64,000 nucleotides of DNA from Actinophytocola sp963840275 (GCA_963840275.1 CAWIYK010000001.1:310001-374000), one strand, 5' to 3'; shown: positions 32,365-41,519, counted from the first letter of the stretch. The notes: generated from the sequence alone by a model not told the origin. A program made the numbers and translations.

Positions 32365-33027
32365 TTACGGGTGCGTGCTGGGATGGACCGGCGTCCGGCC
32401 GGTGCTCACGAACTCGACGCGCTTGGCCACCGACACCGCCTGGTCCGCGTACCGCTCGAAGAACCGGGCGACCAGCGCGAGGCACGTCGCGGAGCGGACG
32501 CCGTGCGGCCAGGACGTCGCGGTGACCTGGCGCAGGACGTCCGCGTGCAGCGTGTCCACCTGGTGGTCGACCTCGTCCAGTTCGGCGAACCCACCCGCCA
32601 CCGGCTCGGCGAGCAGCTCCACCAGCCGGTCGGCCATGCTCGCGGCGATCGCGCCGAGGTCGGTGAACGCCGGGCGCAGCTCGTCGGGCACCAGCGGGTC
32701 GGGGTGGGTGCGGCGACTCGTGCTCGCGATGTGCTCGGCGAGGTCGCCCATCCGCTCGAGCTTGTCCGCGCAGTAGATCGCGGCCAGCACCGTGCGCAGG
32801 TCGCCGGCCACCGGCGCCTGGAGCGCGAGCATCTGCTGTGCCTGCTCCTCGCAGCGGTCGCGCAGCTTGTCCAGCTCGACGTCCGACGCGAGCACCCGTT
32901 CGGCCTGCTCGAGGTCGGCGGTCAGCATCGCCTCGGTGGCCTGCCGCATGGCCGCCGCCGCCAGCGTGGCCATCTCGCCGAGCAGTCCCCGCAGCTCGAT
33001 CAGCTCGTTGTGGAACGTCTCCCGCAT
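32365..33027 (-). CDS. phoU: Phosphate signalling protein PhoU
   Basis: 220 residues in two three-helix PhoU repeats: AMRQATEAMLTADLEQAERVLASD and DLAEHIASTSRRTHP, with LRTVLAAIYCADKLERMGDLAEHI carrying the E/DxxxD metal motif and FFERYADQAVSVAKRVEFV its second copy. PhoU links the Pst phosphate importer to the PhoR-PhoP (SenX3-RegX3) system and represses phosphate uptake. No pst genes are adjacent, as is common for actinobacterial phoU copies. Confidence 0.92.
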   Translation of the reverse strand: MRETFHNELIELRGLLGEMATLAAAAMRQATEAMLTADLEQAERVLASDVELDKLRDRCEEQAQQMLALQAPVAGDLRTVLAAIYCADKLERMGDLAEHIASTSRRTHPDPLVPDELRPAFTDLGAIAASMADRLVELLAEPVAGGFAELDEVDHQVDTLHADVLRQVTATSWPHGVRSATCLALVARFFERYADQAVSVAKRVEFVSTGRTPVHPSTHP

Positions 33028-33112
33028 CGTTTCCGCCCTTCAGCCACCCTCGACCGAATGCGAGGGAGATACCCAGATGTCCGACTTCCATGCCCCGACC
33101 GAGACTTGTCGC

Positions 33113-33922
33113 ATGCGCGTGGTCACTCAAACCTGCTCGGCTTCCACATGGACTGGCCGAGTCGCAGGCCGGCGGTCGCCGACACGCTGCGGCGGCTCCA
33201 GCCGGATGTCCTCACGCTCCAGGAAGCGGTCGTGACCGACGACTACGACCAGGTTACCGACCTCCTCGGCGACGGTTACCACGTCACCCACATCCGCTGC
33301 GCGAGTCGGACGGCTCCGGCATCTCGATCGCGAGCCGGTGGCCCATCGGCACGGTTCGCGAGCTGGACCTGCGGATGGGCCCGCGTACCGCCGACTTCGC
33401 GGCGAGCGCGCAGCTCGCCGACATCCACTGGCCGCACGACGTGCCGTTGTTGCTGGTCAACCACAAGCCGTCATACCGGACCGAGGTCGAGTACGAGCGC
33501 GGCCGCCGGGCCGTGACCACCACGGGTTCGTCGAGGAGGTCGTGGAACGCACCGGTCAGCACGTGGTCCTCGCCGGCGACATGGACGCGGTGCCCGACGC
33601 CGGCAGCATCCGCTTCCTCCGCGGCGTCCAGTCGCTCGACGGCACGAGCGTCGCCTACCGGGACGCGTGGGAGCTCACCCACGGCGACGAGCCGGGCCCG
33701 ACGTTCGTGCCGTCGATCATGCCGATCATGACCGAACCGTGGCAGGCCGACCTCGACCGGCGGATCGACTACATCTTCGTGCGTTGCGGAGCCGGCCATG
33801 GTCCGACGATGCGCGTCACGCGCTGTGACCGGATCCTGGACTCCCCGGTCGACGGGGTGTGGGGGAGCGATCATTTCGGGGTGCTCGCCGACCTCGACCC
33901 GCCCGGGGCCGGGCCGGCCTGA
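33113..33922 (+). pseudogene. Endonuclease/exonuclease/phosphatase family gene with three frameshifts
   Basis: One protein is spread over three frames. Frame 1 begins MRVVT and should continue WNLLGFHMDW; one base is missing at about 33127 and frame 2 then reads NLLGFHMDWPSRRPAVADTL to HVTHI. A second shift near 33297 leads to ESDGSGISIASRWPIGTVREL in a third frame. A third shift near 33515 restores VEEVVERTGQHVVLAGDMDA to the end, with GSDHFGVLADL. All family motifs survive, so the decay is recent, or the region was read with errors. Three separate shifts argue for a dead gene. Confidence 0.8.
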
Positions 33923-33962
33923 CCTGGTAACGACAATGACCGAAATGGCGACGTAGGGTTTC

Positions 33963-34136
33963 GTGGAGACGACATACGCCCAGCTCATGGCCCTGTTCGT
34001 GGCGTGGCGGGACGAGCTCGACTCCGAACCTTTCGCGCATGAGACCGAGTGGACGGCCCGGCTTCGCGTCGTGTGCCGTTTCGCCGTGACCGAGGCCGCG
34101 CTCCCGTCTCCCCGCCGCGGAGATCCAGAGGTTTAG
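33963..34136 (+). CDS. Possible 57-residue small protein
   Basis: GTG start, sequence VETTYAQLMALFVAWRDELD then SEPFAHETEWTARLRVVCRF, ending in a basic PRRGDPEV tail. It reads as two short amphipathic helices, and the composition is balanced unlike shadow frames. A weak TAGGG ribosome site precedes it. It is not recognised as a family, and lies between the broken nuclease gene and a convergent NAD-binding gene. Confidence 0.45.
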   Translation: METTYAQLMALFVAWRDELDSEPFAHETEWTARLRVVCRFAVTEAALPSPRRGDPEV

Positions 34137-34167
34137 ACCTGGGTACCCCCTTTGACGACTGCTGGTT

Positions 34168-34191
34168 CGGCCGGCCTCGGGGGGTCGGCCG
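34168..34191 (-). terminator. Possible terminator between small ORF and NmrA-like gene
   Basis: CGGCCGGC pairs with GTCGGCCG (one G-T wobble) around an 8-base G-rich loop. It lies just downstream of the NmrA-like stop on the minus strand and 30 bp after the small plus-strand frame, so it may serve both. Confidence 0.45.
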
Positions 34192-34206
34192 ACCCAGCGC
34201 ATCGCG

Positions 34207-35019
34207 TTATCGGAACGTCGTCGCGTTGGCCGTCGCCCAGTCGGCGAAGGCCCTCGGCGGCCGGTTCAGGATCTCCGTCACCGTCGGGGTCACGGTGTAC
34301 GCGTGTGGCGGCGGGTCGCCCTGCCAGTTCGCGAGGAGGTCGACCAGCTCCTCCGACAGACCCTGTGCGCGCCACCGGTCGCGGGCCTGTGCCTCGGTCA
34401 GCTCCACGAACCGCAGGTCCCTGCCGATCGCGGCGCCGATCACGGCCAGTCGCCGCCTCGGGGTCAACGCCTCCGGGCCGGTCAGCGCGTACGCCCGCCC
34501 GGCGTGCCCGTCCTGTGTGAGCACGGCGGCCGAGACCGCGCCGACGTCCGCCTCGTCGACGACCGCGGCCGGCACGTCCGCGAACGGCTCCGTCACACCG
34601 TGCTCAGTCCTGATCGAGTCGGCCCAGGTGAGGGTGTTTCCCATGAAGTCGGTCGGCTGGAGCCACGTCCACTCCAGGTCGCTCGCCTCGACCGCGGCCT
34701 CCACCGGGCCCGACGAGCCGTTCCACAGCACCGCCGCCTTGCGGACGCCCGCCTGCCGCGCGAGTTCGACGAGCTCGGGGCCGGTGTCGAGCGTGGCGTA
34801 GTCGTCGCCGCCGACGGTCAGCAGGTGCATGCCGACCACGTCGTCGAAGGGGATCGAGGACGGCTTCGTGAGGTCGCCGGCGACAACCTCGACACCGGAC
34901 GGGAACCTCGCCTTCGCGGGGTCGCGGGTGAGTGCCCGCACCCGCTCGCCCGCCGCGAGCAGCGCCGCGACGACCTGCCGTCCTGCCTTTCCGGTTGCTC
35001 CGGTCACCAGATAAGTCAT
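34207..35019 (-). CDS. NmrA-like NAD(P)-binding protein (SDR extended/atypical)
   Basis: 270 residues starting MTYLVTGATGKAGRQVVAAL, an NAD(P)-binding GxxGxxG loop at 7-13. Middle features LWNGSSGPVEAAVEASDLEWTWLQP replace the catalytic Tyr-Lys pair, as in NmrA/HSCARG redox-sensor proteins or azoreductase-like members. It may sense NADPH or reduce quinones. The start is the ATG directly behind a promoter with unusually long spacer, leaving almost no leader; upstream codons are not needed. Confidence 0.87.
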   Translation of the reverse strand: MTYLVTGATGKAGRQVVAALLAAGERVRALTRDPAKARFPSGVEVVAGDLTKPSSIPFDDVVGMHLLTVGGDDYATLDTGPELVELARQAGVRKAAVLWNGSSGPVEAAVEASDLEWTWLQPTDFMGNTLTWADSIRTEHGVTEPFADVPAAVVDEADVGAVSAAVLTQDGHAGRAYALTGPEALTPRRRLAVIGAAIGRDLRFVELTEAQARDRWRAQGLSEELVDLLANWQGDPPPHAYTVTPTVTEILNRPPRAFADWATANATTFR

Positions 35020-35026
35020 GGCCCCG

Positions 35027-35057
35027 ACCGTAGAAGCTCGACAATAGTAGAGGTCAA
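35027..35057 (-). promoter_or_regulatory. MerR-type promoter with 19-bp spacer
   Basis: On the minus strand TTGACC and TACGGT are 19 bp apart, too far for normal sigma contact. Between them CTCTAC-TATT-GTCGAG forms an inverted repeat (5 of 6 pairs). This is the layout activated by MerR-family regulators, which twist the spacer. The -10 ends about 8 bp before the ATG, so the mRNA is probably leaderless. Confidence 0.55.
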
Positions 35058-35208
35058 GGCGCGCGTCGTGGACTACCGGAGGGGCGCTGTTCTTGTCAAG
35101 CATGCTGGCTCCCTCGTCGAGAGGCATGCAGGCTCCATGCCGCCCGGAGCCACCGAGGCACTAAACTGTGCGTGATAAGTCCTATACTGTGCGTGCCATA
35201 CACGGGTA

Positions 35209-35475
35209 ATGCCGGAGATGTCCGGCCGAGGGGGCGACGTGCGTTTCAGCTTCGAACACATGCTGCAACCGACCGACAAGCTCACGCTGACCGCCCGGAT
35301 CCTGACCGCCGTCTGGTTGTCGGTCCTGCTGCTGGAGTTCGGAGTCTGGCTCGCGATCTCGATCATCGGGGGCAGCGTCGTCTGGCCGTGGTGGCTATGG
35401 ACCGCGGTCGGCGGCGGCATCATCGTCGGTGGGTTCTGGTGGTTCGTCAGCAACGACCGCAAGGCACGCCGTTGA
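35209..35475 (+). CDS. Small two-TM membrane protein
   Basis: 88 residues. After a polar start (MPEMSGRGGDVRFSFEHML) come two hydrophobic segments, ARILTAVWLSVLLLEFGVWL and VVWPWWLWTAVGGGIIVGGF, and a basic tail SNDRKARR. Starts at the ATG, at MSGRGG three codons later, or at VRF are all possible. Family not recognised. Confidence 0.6.
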   Translation: MPEMSGRGGDVRFSFEHMLQPTDKLTLTARILTAVWLSVLLLEFGVWLAISIIGGSVVWPWWLWTAVGGGIIVGGFWWFVSNDRKARR

Positions 35476-35490
35476 GCTGCCGAGCCGGGA

Positions 35491-36267
35491 TCACGGTGTG
35501 TCCCTGAGGTAGTCGGCAAAGGTGACCGTGCCGGCCGCGTGGGTGGGGGCGAGGTGGCCGCCTTCGCGGTAGCCGCGGAACGCCTTGCCGGGTAGGCGTA
35601 CCGGTAGCAGTCGCCGCCGTTTGCCGGTCGCGGTCAGGTACTCGCGGGCCAGGTCGGGGAGGTCGCGGACCTCGGGGCCGCCGAAGTCGTCGACCCTGCC
35701 TTGCGGTCCGGCACCGACCAGCTCGACGAGCCGCTTTGCGACATCGCGCACGTCGACCGGCTGGGTCCTGATGGCCGGGATCGGCATGACCGGGAGCTTC
35801 GCGGCGCCGGCGCACAGTGCGCGGACGAGATCGTGGAACTGGGTGGCGCGCAGGATCGTGTGGGGCACGCGTTCGACGACCCGCTCGGCGGCCAGCTTCC
35901 CCCGGTAGTAGCCCATCGGCACGCGGTCGACCCCGACGATGGAGACGAAGACGAGGTGCGCGCCGCGGGGTGCGGCGGCCACGAGGTGCTCGGTGGCGGT
36001 CACGTCCCGCCGGCCACGCAGCGTGGTGGCGAGGTGGACGATCGTCTCCGCACCGGTCAGCGCCTGTTCGAGGCCGTGCCCGGTGACGAGATCGGCGACG
36101 ACGTGGTTGTCGCCGGTGCGACGGCTCATGACTCGCACCGGGTGGCCGGCCTCGGTGAGGCTTCGCGCCACCGCGCGGCCCAGCGTGCCGGTGCCGCCGG
36201 TGATCAGGATTGGTGCCACCGCGGGGTCCTTCCTGCCGTCGGCGTGGGATGTCACGTCCTCGGCCAC
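35491..36267 (-). CDS. NAD(P)H-binding SDR-like protein
   Basis: 258 residues. ILITGGTGTLGRAVARSL is the NAD(P)-binding loop, VADLVTGHGLEQALTGAETIVHLA the next strand pair, and GYYRGKLAAERVV keeps a Tyr-x3-Lys-like catalytic pair (Y-x2-K spacing shortened). Likely an atypical SDR of the complex-I-subunit/NmrA type. The far 5' GTG adds a polar MAEDVTSHADGRKD leader; a GTG at about 36219 giving VAPILITGG is an equally good start. It is 16 bp downstream of the beta-helix gene on the same strand. Confidence 0.82.
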   Translation of the reverse strand: MAEDVTSHADGRKDPAVAPILITGGTGTLGRAVARSLTEAGHPVRVMSRRTGDNHVVADLVTGHGLEQALTGAETIVHLATTLRGRRDVTATEHLVAAAPRGAHLVFVSIVGVDRVPMGYYRGKLAAERVVERVPHTILRATQFHDLVRALCAGAAKLPVMPIPAIRTQPVDVRDVAKRLVELVGAGPQGRVDDFGGPEVRDLPDLAREYLTATGKRRRLLPVRLPGKAFRGYREGGHLAPTHAAGTVTFADYLRDTP

Positions 36268-36283
36268 GCCGTCAGTGTGCCAG

Positions 36284-37768
36284 TCAGCAGGTCGTCGGCA
36301 GCAGGGTGAACGCGCTGCACGTGTCCTGCCGGTACGGCTCCGTCTGCCACTGTGCGGGCGTCAGGGTCCGGGACACGTCGTAGGGCGTGAACGTCCACGG
36401 GCCGACGTAGGTGTTGTCGCGCCACGTGTTGCCCTGCTCGAAGGTGATCGCCTGCTGGACGGCCGCCGCCTTGTACGGCGACCAATCCGGGTAGGTGCCC
36501 CAGTTCGACAGCACGGCCATGCGCCCGCAACCCGTCGCGCAGCCGAGCGTGGCCGGGTCGAACGCGAACGTGTTGTGGTGGATGTCGACGCGCTGGGTCC
36601 GCCAGCGGCAGTCCTCGCGCAGCGGCTCCGCCGCGATGTCCGGCTGCGCGCACCGCTTCTGGTCGGCCACGAGCTTCGTGCAGGAGCCGGACGACGTGTT
36701 CGCCGGGCTGTTGCAGAAGCGGTCCGCGTTCTCCCACAACGTGATCCCCGACCAGTTGTCCTCGAACGTGTTGTCGTGGATGTCGATCCGGTCGGTGCGT
36801 GCCGGCACGCGCGGCTCGCCGCCCGCCTCCGACAGGTAGATCGCGGCCACCGGGAAGTTGTCGCCGCGCGCGGCGAACGCCTTGCCCTGCACCAGGGTGT
36901 TGCGCCGGAAGATGTTGTCGCGCACCTCCAGGTTGTAGCTGATCTCGTAGAACAACCCCTCCGCGTCGTTGTCCTCGACCAGGTTGTGCTCGATGAGGAA
37001 GTCGTTGTTGTTGGTGTCGGCCCACAGGCCGGCGCCCCGGTTGTCGTGCACCCAGTTGTCGCGGACGTCGGCGCGCTCGACCGCCCAGAACTTCACGCCG
37101 CCCGTGCAGCCGCAGCCCGGCGACTGCGCCTCCCAGTCGCCGGTGTTGTTGCCGACGATCTCGTTGCCCACCACCACGAGGTCGGTGATGACGCCGTCCT
37201 TGTAGGCGTTCATGCCGTACTGGCCGTTGTCGCGCAGGCAGTTCCCACGCACCTGCTGCCGCGCGCCCGCCATCAGGCCGGCGCCCTTGTTGCGCTGGAT
37301 CGTGTTGTGCTCGACGACCCAGCCGTCGCCGGAGTCGTGGTTGACCACGCCCTCGTCGCGCGGGGCGACGAAGCCCTGCACGGTCAGGTCGCGGATCACC
37401 ACGTCGGCGGCGTCGCCGGTGAAGGCGTACCGGTTGCGGCCGCGGCCGTCGAGCACCGCGCCGGGCGCGCCGAGATAGACATTGCCGTCCTTGGGCATCA
37501 CCTGTCCGTACTCGTCGGCGCCGAGCGTGTGCGTGCCCGGCCTCAGCCAGAACGTGGTGCCGCGCGGGTGCTCCGCGGTCTTGCGCTGTACGTCGTTGTC
37601 GACCGGCTCGACGACCACGGCGCCGGCGGGCGGCGTCGGGTACGCGGCGGGGATCCGGTCGCAGACGGCCCAGTCGTCCGCCGCGGACCGCTGGGCCGGC
37701 GCGGCGCCGGCCACGGGGGACAGTCCGGAAAGGACGAGCGCAGCCGCCAGCGCGAGAGTTTTCGGCAT
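36284..37768 (-). CDS. Secreted right-handed parallel beta-helix protein
   Basis: 494 residues with a signal peptide (MPKTLALAAALVLSG, cut near AGAAPA). From about residue 100 the chain is built of PbH1/NosD-type turns such as VVEHNTIQRNKGAGLM, VRGNCLRDNGQYGMNAYKDG and IDIHDNTFEDNWSGITL, rich in Asn and Asp ladders. Ten Cys suggest disulfides, as expected outside the cell. Relatives are pectate-lyase-fold polysaccharide enzymes or surface proteins. The catalytic residues cannot be identified with confidence, so the substrate is open. Confidence 0.82.
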   Translation of the reverse strand: MPKTLALAAALVLSGLSPVAGAAPAQRSAADDWAVCDRIPAAYPTPPAGAVVVEPVDNDVQRKTAEHPRGTTFWLRPGTHTLGADEYGQVMPKDGNVYLGAPGAVLDGRGRNRYAFTGDAADVVIRDLTVQGFVAPRDEGVVNHDSGDGWVVEHNTIQRNKGAGLMAGARQQVRGNCLRDNGQYGMNAYKDGVITDLVVVGNEIVGNNTGDWEAQSPGCGCTGGVKFWAVERADVRDNWVHDNRGAGLWADTNNNDFLIEHNLVEDNDAEGLFYEISYNLEVRDNIFRRNTLVQGKAFAARGDNFPVAAIYLSEAGGEPRVPARTDRIDIHDNTFEDNWSGITLWENADRFCNSPANTSSGSCTKLVADQKRCAQPDIAAEPLREDCRWRTQRVDIHHNTFAFDPATLGCATGCGRMAVLSNWGTYPDWSPYKAAAVQQAITFEQGNTWRDNTYVGPWTFTPYDVSRTLTPAQWQTEPYRQDTCSAFTLLPTTC

Positions 37769-37933
37769 GCGGCAAAGTTAGGCGGCACAACGACTTCGCG
37801 TCGTCACCCGGAAGCGTCGAGCCCTACTCTTTCGAGCGAACTTGCCTGGGCGGACGCAGGAGTGGCAGAGCAGGTTCTGTGTTCACCGGGGCATTATGTG
37901 CTGGCACCCCGACAAGATCGACTGTGGAGAGTC

Positions 37934-38242
37934 ATGCTTCGGATCGACCGCGACCGCACTGGCGATGTTCGCCTCACTTTCGTGTTGCAGCCAGGTAACC
38001 CGACTGGGCGAGTGAGTGTGGTCGGCAACTTCAACGAGTGGCGGCCCGGCACTCACGAGCTCCGTCCGCGCAGCAACGGCACCCGATCGGTTGCCGTGAC
38101 GGTGCCCGACGGCACCCCCGTGCGCTTCCGCTATCTCGGCGAGGGCGGCCACTGGTGCAACGAGACCGAGCACCCGGACGTGCGCCAGGACGGCCAGGAC
38201 AGCGTCATCCTCGCGATCCCGCCGGCCCGTCGCGCGCGCTGA
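37934..38242 (+). CDS. CBM48/isoamylase early-set domain protein
   Basis: 102 residues. TFVLQPGNPTGRVSVVGNFNEWRPG then a strand-rich tail (VTVPDGTPVRFRYLGEGGHWCNE) is the AMPK-beta/isoamylase N-terminal glycogen-binding fold. Here it stands alone, as in many actinobacteria. It probably binds glycogen or another alpha-glucan. The ATG was chosen because it starts right at the domain. It is followed 12 bp on by the ArsR gene. Confidence 0.85.
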   Translation: MLRIDRDRTGDVRLTFVLQPGNPTGRVSVVGNFNEWRPGTHELRPRSNGTRSVAVTVPDGTPVRFRYLGEGGHWCNETEHPDVRQDGQDSVILAIPPARRAR

Positions 38243-38254
38243 GCCGTCTATCGT

Positions 38255-38608
38255 GTGCGCATGTACGCACCCGTGTCGCCGGACCAGTGGCGTGAGCTAC
38301 CGCCGGAGGACCGGGTCACGGCCGCGGTCGACTCGCTCCGCATGCTGGCCGACCCGACCCGGCTGCGCATGCTGTGGCTGCTGTGCGGCGCGGAGTACGA
38401 CGTGACGACGCTCGCGGCGGCGGTCGGCATCGCCCGGCCGGCGGTGTCGCAACACCTCGCGAAGCTGCGGCTCGCCGGCCTGGTCACGACCCGCCGGGAC
38501 GGCCGGCGCGCCCTGTACCGGGCGCGGGGCGCCCACGTGCCGACGATGCTCAGCGAGGCCCTCGAAGCCGCCCACCACCGGGTCGCGAACCTCCCGGACC
38601 ACGACTGA
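38255..38608 (+). CDS. ArsR family transcriptional regulator
   Basis: 117 residues. RMLADPTRLRMLWLLCGAEYDVTTLAAAVGIARPAVSQHLAKLRLAGLV reads as the ArsR winged helix in consecutive segments. The Cys-x-Cys metal site of ArsR/SmtB is absent; a single Cys (LLCGAEYD) sits close to where it would be, so metal sensing is not certain. Start GTG, or ATG two codons later. A SAM methyltransferase gene follows 29 bp downstream. Confidence 0.9.
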   Translation: MRMYAPVSPDQWRELPPEDRVTAAVDSLRMLADPTRLRMLWLLCGAEYDVTTLAAAVGIARPAVSQHLAKLRLAGLVTTRRDGRRALYRARGAHVPTMLSEALEAAHHRVANLPDHD

Positions 38609-38637
38609 CCGGCGCCCGTGCTGGCTACTGTGGACCG

Positions 38638-39438
38638 GTGAGCAGCACCGACAGCGCCGTCCGCGCCCTCGCCACCCACTACTCCGGCTCGGCCGACGCC
38701 TACGAACGGATGTGGGCCGGCGTCATCCACCCGGTCAGCCGGGCGCTCCTCGACCGCCTCCCGCTGGCCACCGCGCGGCGCGTGCTCGACCTCGGCGCCG
38801 GCGTCGGCACGCTGCTGCCCGCCATCCGCGCGGCGGCCCCGCACGCGACGATCGTCGCCGCCGACCGGTCCGCCGGCATGATCGCCCGCGCGCCCGCCGA
38901 GTTCCCCCGGGTGGTGGCCGACGCGGCCCGGCTGCCGTTCGCCGACGACGCCTACGACGTCGCCGTGCTGGCGTTCATGCTCTTCCACCTGCCGGAGCCG
39001 GCGGAGGGCCTGCGCGAGGCACACCGCGTGCTCCGCGACGGCGGCGTGCTCGGCATCGCCACCTGGGGTCCCGACTCCTCGGTGCCCGCGATCGACGTCT
39101 GGCACGACGAGCTCGACCGGCACGGCGCCCCGCCCGACGCGGCGCTCGTCAGCCGCCACGACCTGCTCGACACCCCGGACAAGCTCGCCGGCGTGCTCGC
39201 GGCGGCCGGGTTCGGCGCCGTCGACGTCGGGCCGGTGGAGTGGGAGCACCGGCCGACGCGCGAGCAGTTCGCCGAGTACCACCGCACCCTCGGCCACACC
39301 TCGCGCCGGCTCGCCGGCCTGGCCCCCGGCGCCCGCACGGAGTTCCTGAGCGCCGTCCGCGAACGGCTCGCCGCGCTCGACGACGAGGACTTCGTCAACC
39401 GGCGGGTGATCGTCGCCGGGACCGCCACTGCCCGCTGA
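38638..39438 (+). CDS. SAM-dependent class I methyltransferase
   Basis: 266 residues from GTG. VLDLGAGVGTLLPAI is SAM motif I, ATIVAADRSAGMI motif II, and ADAARLPFADDAYDVAVLAFMLFHL the post-I and motif III region. It belongs to the UbiE/Methyltransf_11 branch that methylates small molecules such as quinones or natural products. It is probably cotranscribed with the ArsR gene; the substrate is unknown. Confidence 0.87.
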   Translation: MSSTDSAVRALATHYSGSADAYERMWAGVIHPVSRALLDRLPLATARRVLDLGAGVGTLLPAIRAAAPHATIVAADRSAGMIARAPAEFPRVVADAARLPFADDAYDVAVLAFMLFHLPEPAEGLREAHRVLRDGGVLGIATWGPDSSVPAIDVWHDELDRHGAPPDAALVSRHDLLDTPDKLAGVLAAAGFGAVDVGPVEWEHRPTREQFAEYHRTLGHTSRRLAGLAPGARTEFLSAVRERLAALDDEDFVNRRVIVAGTATAR

Positions 39439-39502
39439 TCGGCGGATTGACCTGGCTTTCCCCACACGTCAAGGTGAATGCGGCCGGACAGAGGAGTCGC
39501 TC

Positions 39503-41515
39503 ATGCGCCGCAGTCGTGTTTTCGGGTCCATCGCCGCGGTGCTGGTCGTCGCGTCCCTCGGGGTGCCGACCTCGACGGTGGCGGCCGCCGCGCCGGACGT
39601 CACCCAGCTCGACGGCGCGTGCGTGGCACTCCGCGCGCCGAACGGGAAGCACGTGGTGCGCAACGTCCTCGGCGGCTACCAGGCCACCGGCGCCGCCGCG
39701 ACGCAGCCGTTCCGCCTGCAGGAGACCGGCGCGGCGAGCTACCTCTTCTACGGCACCGGCAACGACTTCCTCGGCCAGGGCCTCGGCACGCTCGGCGTGC
39801 TGTCCGCGCGGGCGGCGGGCGCGGACACCGACTGGCGGCTCACCGCGGCCGGCGACGCGGTCACGATCACCGCGGTGTCGGCCAACCGCCAGCTCGCCGT
39901 CGACCCGATCCTCCAGACCCTCGCGCTGCGTGCCACCGCGACCCGCTTCACGCTCGTGCCGGCGACCGGCTGCGCGACCGCGCCGGAGGCGGAGCTGAAC
40001 GTCACCGGCGAGCCGTTCACCGGCACCACCGCGAACGGCGAGGTGCGCGGGCTCGCCGACCTGCACAGCCACCTGACCGCGTACGAGTTCATCGGCGGCG
40101 ACATCCACTGCGGACAGCCGTGGAGCCAGTACGGCATCACGAACGCGCTCGTCGACTGCCTCGACCACGAGCCGAACGGCCTCGGCGCGTGGTGGGAGAA
40201 CCTCGCGGGCGGCGGCTACCCGAGCTTCACGCACGACACCAAGGGCTGGCCGACGTTCAAGGACTGGCCCAAGCACAACTCGTTCACCCACGAGGGCACC
40301 TACTACAAGTGGGTCGAACGCGCGTGGCGCGGCGGACTTCGGTTGTACACCAACCTGTTCGTCAACAACGCCGCCCTGTGCGAGATCTACCCGCTGAAGT
40401 CGAACCCGTGCGAGGACATGGCGTCGATCCGGTTGCAGGCACAGCGGATCTACCAGCTGCAGGACTTCATCGACGACGAGAACGGCGGACCCGGCCAGGG
40501 CTGGTTCCGGATCGTGCGCGACCCGGTGGAGGCGCGGTCGGTCATCGAGCAGGGCAAGCTCGCCGTGGTGCTCGGGGTCGAGGTCTCCCAGCCGTTCGGG
40601 TGCGGGATCCGCAACGGGGTGGCGCAGTGCGACCAGGCGGACATCGACGCGGGCCTCGACGAGCTGTACGACCTCGGCGTGCGGCGGATGTTCGTGTGCC
40701 ACAAGTTCGACAACGCGCTGTGCGGCGTCCGGTTCGACGGCGGCACCGCGGGACTCGTGATCAACGCGGCGAACTTCTACTCCACCGGCCGGTTCTGGCA
40801 GGCCGAGACGTGCACCGGACCGGCGCACGACAACACGATCCCGATCGAGGGCGGCCCGCTGACCGGGCCGCTGACCGGGTTGCTGCCACCCGGCGTGACC
40901 CTGCCGGTGTACCCGAGCGCGCCGCACTGCAACATCAACGGGCTGACCGACCTCGGCGCGTACGCCATGCGGGGCATGATGGACCGCGGCATGCTCATCG
41001 ACATCGACCACATGAGCCAGAAGGCGGCCGACCAGGCGCTGGACCTGATGGAGGCGCGGAACTATCCCGGTGCGGTGTCGAGCCACTCGTGGACCGACCC
41101 GAGCTACTACCCGCGGATCTACTCCCTCGGCGGCGTCGCGGTGCCCTACGGGTTCGGCACCGAGCAGTTCCTCGGCGAGTGGCGCTCGATGAAGGCCGTC
41201 GCCGACCCGCGCTACCCGTTCGGCTTCGGCGCCGGGTTCGACACCAACGGCTTCGGGCACCAGCCGCCGCCGCGACCGGGCAGCGCCGTGCAGTACCCGT
41301 TCCAGACCTTCGACGGCGGGACCACCGTGGACAGGCAGCGGACCGGGCAGCGGGTGTACGACGTCAACGTGGACGGCTTCGCGCACTACGGGATGCTGCC
41401 CGACTGGCTGCAGGACCTGAGGCTGGTCGCCGGCCCGGACGGGGACGCGATCGTCGACGACATGAGTCGTGGCGCGGAGGTCTACCTGCAGTCCTGGAGC
41501 CGGGCACTGACCTGA
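39503..41515 (+). CDS. Secreted amidohydrolase-fold enzyme (peptidase M19-like) with N-terminal beta-trefoil-like domain
   Basis: 670 residues with a signal peptide (RRSRVFGSIAAVLVVASLG, cut near VAAAAP). Residues 40-170 are repetitive beta strands (VALRAPNGKHVVRNVLGGYQ and FLGQGLGTLGVLSA) like fascin or ricin-type folds. The enzyme part begins GLADLHSHLTAYEFIGGDIH and shows LGVEVSQPFGC, CHKFDNALCG, IDIDHMSQKAADQAL and VSSHSW: the His/Asp/Glu ligand set of metal-dependent amidohydrolases close to membrane dipeptidase. The N-terminal part may hold it to a polymer. Start ATG follows GAGGAG. Confidence 0.77.
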   Translation: MRRSRVFGSIAAVLVVASLGVPTSTVAAAAPDVTQLDGACVALRAPNGKHVVRNVLGGYQATGAAATQPFRLQETGAASYLFYGTGNDFLGQGLGTLGVLSARAAGADTDWRLTAAGDAVTITAVSANRQLAVDPILQTLALRATATRFTLVPATGCATAPEAELNVTGEPFTGTTANGEVRGLADLHSHLTAYEFIGGDIHCGQPWSQYGITNALVDCLDHEPNGLGAWWENLAGGGYPSFTHDTKGWPTFKDWPKHNSFTHEGTYYKWVERAWRGGLRLYTNLFVNNAALCEIYPLKSNPCEDMASIRLQAQRIYQLQDFIDDENGGPGQGWFRIVRDPVEARSVIEQGKLAVVLGVEVSQPFGCGIRNGVAQCDQADIDAGLDELYDLGVRRMFVCHKFDNALCGVRFDGGTAGLVINAANFYSTGRFWQAETCTGPAHDNTIPIEGGPLTGPLTGLLPPGVTLPVYPSAPHCNINGLTDLGAYAMRGMMDRGMLIDIDHMSQKAADQALDLMEARNYPGAVSSHSWTDPSYYPRIYSLGGVAVPYGFGTEQFLGEWRSMKAVADPRYPFGFGAGFDTNGFGHQPPPRPGSAVQYPFQTFDGGTTVDRQRTGQRVYDVNVDGFAHYGMLPDWLQDLRLVAGPDGDAIVDDMSRGAEVYLQSWSRALT

Positions 41516-41519
41516 GGCC

